DNA from: Polaribacter sp. Hel1_85
Lineage (GTDB): Bacteria; Bacteroidota; Bacteroidia; Flavobacteriales; Flavobacteriaceae
Direction of reading: 5' to 3'
DNA length: 64,000 nt
Assembly (NCBI RefSeq): GCF_000766795.1
Contig: NZ_JPDS01000003.1
Span: 62,001 to 126,000 of the forward strand
The notes under the pieces are model-generated. The model ran no database searches, was not told the DNA's origin, and worked only from the letters and a program-made list of their open reading frames with translations. A program made the translations under genes and the position numbers. Below are positions 61,866 through 64,000 of the stretch, one piece after another. Position 1 is the stretch's first letter; each line of letters starts with the position of its first letter.

Positions 61866-62267
61866 TCAAATTAAAAAAGATTGGTATAAAACCTGATAAT
61901 CTATAGGAATATCTGGTGGAGAAAAGTCTTTGTAATATGTTTTCTTTGATTCGTTTTCAACAAATAAATCATTAAAGGAAATATGAAAAGCAACTAGAAA
62001 TTGTTGTTTCGATATATCAAAATCATCAATAGAAACTTGTTGTAACTCATCTTGACCTTCAATGTGATGAATCTCATCTTTACAACAATTTTTCTTTTTT
62101 GCTGATTTTATTTCCATTTCCATTCCACAATTATCAGCATCACCTGTAAAAGAAACGTCCATCAAAAACTCACCACAATAATGTTTTTCTACGGTAAAAG
62201 AAAACGTAGAAAATAACACCAGAAGTGCTAAAGAAAAGGATGCTATTTTAGAAATAATATGTTTCAT
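61866..62267 (-). CDS. HYC_CC_PP family protein
   Basis: A 133-residue exported protein. After a signal peptide (about 1-25) it shows the three motifs that name the family: HYCGEF at 29-34, KKNCCKDEIHH near 79-89, and FSPPDIPID near 115-123. Cysteines and histidines suggest metal binding. No biochemical function is known to me. It begins the three-gene run leading to the TonB receptor and HMA protein, which supports a metal role. Confidence 0.85.
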   Translation of the reverse strand: MKHIISKIASFSLALLVLFSTFSFTVEKHYCGEFLMDVSFTGDADNCGMEMEIKSAKKKNCCKDEIHHIEGQDELQQVSIDDFDISKQQFLVAFHISFNDLFVENESKKTYYKDFSPPDIPIDYQVLYQSFLI

Positions 62268-62311
62268 TGCTTGTGCAAATTTACAATAAGAAAATCTAAC
62301 TTTTTGTTAAA

Positions 62312-62743
62312 TTATCTATTACTCAACTTTTGATAATAAAATGCTGGTAGCAAAATCAGTAAAAATATTGGATGAATTATAAATCTACGTATATAAAATG
62401 GTAGTAAATAACCGCTTTCAAAATCATCTCTTATCAGTAAAACAAAGACAACAATAAGTATCATAAATGCTAACATTAAGAAAAAACCAGAAAACTTTAG
62501 ATAATCTTTTCTTTCAAACAATACCCATATTAAACCCAGTGATATTAAAGAATTTAACGTGTATCTAAACAACAAATTCACAGTTAAGCGCCAAACATCA
62601 ATATTATAAATATATTTATATAGATAATCATTTTTAAAATACTCTAACAAAGGATCATAAAACAATTTAGACTCAAATGCTCTAACCATAAAAAGCAGTA
62701 AAAAAAGTATTAAAACGAGTACTATTTTTATGTATTTGTTCAT
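62312..62743 (-). CDS. Exosortase F system-associated membrane protein
   Basis: A 143-residue inner-membrane protein with about four hydrophobic segments and the charged sequences FESKLFYDPLLEYFKND near 24-40 and FYIRRFIIHPIF near 117-128. This matches the small partner family found next to XrtF. It overlaps xrtF by four bases (ATGA). Its role in sorting is unknown. Confidence 0.85.
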   Translation of the reverse strand: MNKYIKIVLVLILFLLLFMVRAFESKLFYDPLLEYFKNDYLYKYIYNIDVWRLTVNLLFRYTLNSLISLGLIWVLFERKDYLKFSGFFLMLAFMILIVVFVLLIRDDFESGYLLPFYIRRFIIHPIFLLILLPAFYYQKLSNR

Positions 62744-63276
62744 CTTTTATAATTAGAAAATTTATTAACCCAAACAACCCAAAGTAAAAAAACAGTACCA
62801 TAAATGATTGCTGGAAACAGTAAATCGTGTAAAATTCCTATTTGATTTGGAAACTTATAAATTAGAACTGTAAGAAAAGCAATTCTTATTACATTAACTA
62901 CATAAATAAAAATACTTCCAAAAACAGAAAATAAAAACGTTGCTTTTATTGAACCAGAAAAGGCAATAATAAACGAAACAAATAAAATAATTAAGCTTAT
63001 AGAATTACAACCCTCAATAACTCTTGCAGTATATTTTCCTTCAATTATCAATTTTACTGACATTTCACTTTCATTCTGTACAGCATCTACTCTATAACCA
63101 AAAACATCAAGTACTTTTACTGTTTGATTAGCAACAGCAGTTGTAATTGATGAAGTTTTATATACATTATCTTTTTGTTGAGATTTTTGTAAGTAAGTAT
63201 CATAAATTGTAACTAACAAAAAATAGGTGATAAAAAACTTAATAAGAAAAATGATAATGTTTTTATGTTTTTTCAC
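62740..63276 (-). CDS. xrtF: Exosortase family protein XrtF
   Basis: A 178-residue inner-membrane transpeptidase-like enzyme. The catalytic set of exosortases is present: Cys90 in IEGCNSISL, Arg131 in NVIRIAF and His150 in ILHDLLF. N-terminal anchor near 7-25; further helices follow from residue 93. Exosortases cut C-terminal sorting tags and attach proteins to envelope glycans. XrtF is the short flavobacterial form. No tagged substrate is visible in this window. It diverges from the GAF-domain gene. Confidence 0.93.
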   Translation of the reverse strand: MKKHKNIIIFLIKFFITYFLLVTIYDTYLQKSQQKDNVYKTSSITTAVANQTVKVLDVFGYRVDAVQNESEMSVKLIIEGKYTARVIEGCNSISLIILFVSFIIAFSGSIKATFLFSVFGSIFIYVVNVIRIAFLTVLIYKFPNQIGILHDLLFPAIIYGTVFLLWVVWVNKFSNYKR

Positions 63277-63290
63277 AATTATTTTTAATT

Positions 63291-63298
63291 TAATTTTG
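63291..63298 (+). promoter_or_regulatory. -7 promoter box (TAATTTTG) for the GAF gene
   Basis: TAATTTTG fits TAnnTTTG exactly; the start codon is 29 bases further on. I could not identify a firm -33 element. Confidence 0.5.
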
Positions 63299-63326
63299 CA
63301 ACTTATTTACATCACGAATATACAAA

Positions 63327-63782
63327 ATGAATATAGATATTATACAACAAGAAATTGATACAATTATTTTATCCAATAAATCTAAGGATGAAAAGCTACA
63401 AACTATCTGTGATTACTTAGAAAATGAAATATTTTATTATGATTGGGTTGGTTTCTATTTTAAAAACGGTGATAAGGAAGAATTAAAATTAGCACAATAT
63501 ACAGGTGAAGAAACTGACCATGTTATTATTCCTTTTGGTAAAGGTATCTGTGGGCAAGTTGCAGTAAGCAACCAAAACTTTGTTGTACAAGATGTTTCTG
63601 AGCAAGATAACTATATTTCTTGTGGTTGGAAAGTGAAATCAGAAATAGTAATACCAATTTTTGTAAATAATGAAAATATTGGTCAAATTGATATAGATTC
63701 ACATACTGCTAATATTTTTACAGAAAAAGACGAACAACTTTTAGAATACATTTGCAAGAAAGTAGCAAAAATTTTATCGTAA
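63327..63782 (+). CDS. GAF-domain protein, free methionine-R-sulfoxide reductase-like
   Basis: A 151-residue single GAF domain. The blocks DWVGFYF near 37-43, FGKGICGQVAVSNQ near 71-84 and NYISCGWKVKSEIVIPIF near 95-112 match free methionine-(R)-sulfoxide reductases, which repair oxidised free methionine. The two cysteines, in GICG and ISCG, correspond to redox-active positions of that family. A plain sensory GAF role is the alternative. Divergent from xrtF, with 50 bases between. Confidence 0.82.
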   Translation: MNIDIIQQEIDTIILSNKSKDEKLQTICDYLENEIFYYDWVGFYFKNGDKEELKLAQYTGEETDHVIIPFGKGICGQVAVSNQNFVVQDVSEQDNYISCGWKVKSEIVIPIFVNNENIGQIDIDSHTANIFTEKDEQLLEYICKKVAKILS

Positions 63783-63868
63783 AAGTTGTTTAATTACTTA
63801 TTTTTCACTACGTTTGTTGAGTATAAAACACATTTTAATCATTCTATTAATCATTAATCCCCTAAGTA

Positions 63869-63997
63869 ATGAGACAAAAAGAAGACACTACCTACGTTAC
63901 ATCCAGTAACAAAAACTCAAATCTCTATAGAAGCAAACCCTCTATTTTAAATCAAATTACAATTTGGTTTAGAGATTTTATCGAAAATGCAGAATAA
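63869..63997 (+). CDS. Possible 42-residue microprotein
   Basis: An ATG at 63869 opens 42 codons ending in TAA three bases before the window ends. It starts MRQKEDTTYVTSSNKN, is polar, and ends ITIWFRDFIENAE, a short amphipathic segment. AATCCCC shortly before the ATG is similar to the C tracts before the kinase and the other microprotein ORF. No family known. It may be a chance ORF. Confidence 0.35.
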   Translation: MRQKEDTTYVTSSNKNSNLYRSKPSILNQITIWFRDFIENAE

Positions 63998-64000
63998 TTT

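Overview
The window is AT-rich DNA from a member of the Flavobacteriia (Bacteroidota), most likely a marine, Polaribacter-like bacterium. The evidence is the gldK-gldL-gldM-gldN gliding/type IX secretion cluster, exosortase F with its partner, a type IX C-terminal sorting domain, promoters of the TAnnTTTG type, few Shine-Dalgarno sites, two copies of a Flavobacteria-type structured RNA, and a dispersed TGTCATT(T/G)CGA...GAAATCT intergenic repeat. I see no rRNA, tRNA or CRISPR array. No gene is visibly cut by the left edge; a possible 42-codon ORF ends 3 bases before the right edge.

Layout. 0.1-1.9 kb: fabD (minus strand), a Flavo-1-like RNA, and a queuosine-precursor transporter. 2.1-8.3 kb: an arsenosugar biosynthesis locus, with a secreted DUF547 protein, a peroxidase-like CxxC protein, arsS, arsM, a secreted rhodanese, a TIGR04282-type glycosyltransferase, a type IX secreted protein and a purine nucleoside phosphorylase. 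8.3-10 kb: an IS110 transposase embedded in REP-like repeats. 10-13.5 kb: pyruvate carboxylase. 13.7-20 kb: a minus-strand group with a metallophosphatase, a BamA/TamA-like barrel coupled to an internally duplicated lipoprotein, a universal stress protein, a GH113-like lipoprotein glycosidase and an outer-membrane barrel. 20.2-27.2 kb: a tightly coupled operon joining a flavin/iron-sulfur redox pair, a YwqK-like protein and three glycosyltransferases. 27.2-35.1 kb: a LacI regulator, HAD phosphatase, glucosaminidase, PLP enzyme, RsgA, GNAT, ABC-F and DUF983. 35.2-38.1 kb: a TPR histidine kinase and LuxR-type regulator, with a possible microprotein gene behind a palindrome related to one upstream of the kinase.

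38.2-47.7 kb (minus strand): a FAD oxidoreductase, gldN, gldM, gldL, gldK, an arginase-fold protein with degraded metal sites, and topA. 47.9-54.5 kb (plus strand): miaB, a sigma-54 activator without a sensory domain, lptE, a TPR protein, secG, groES and groEL. 54.7-57 kb: a large protein with macroglobulin-like and TonB-plug domains but no room for a barrel. 57.6-59 kb: a complete IS3-type element with a -1 frameshift. 59.1-62.3 kb: a heavy-metal (probably copper) group of HMA protein, TonB receptor and HYC_CC_PP protein. 62.3-64 kb: exosortase F and its partner, a GAF-type methionine sulfoxide reductase-like protein and a microprotein ORF.

How the genes work together. In the arsenic locus, ArsM should methylate arsenite, ArsS should add the 5'-deoxyadenosyl group, the phosphorylase should remove adenine, and the glycosyltransferase should decorate the ribose. 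The envelope is the other theme: type IX secretion, exosortase F, LptE, SecG, barrels, and a polyprenyl-phosphate-sugar style glycan pathway. The least explained items are the redox-glycan operon, the duplicated lipoprotein/barrel pair, the degenerate arginase beside gldK, and the two-component system with its palindromes and microprotein.
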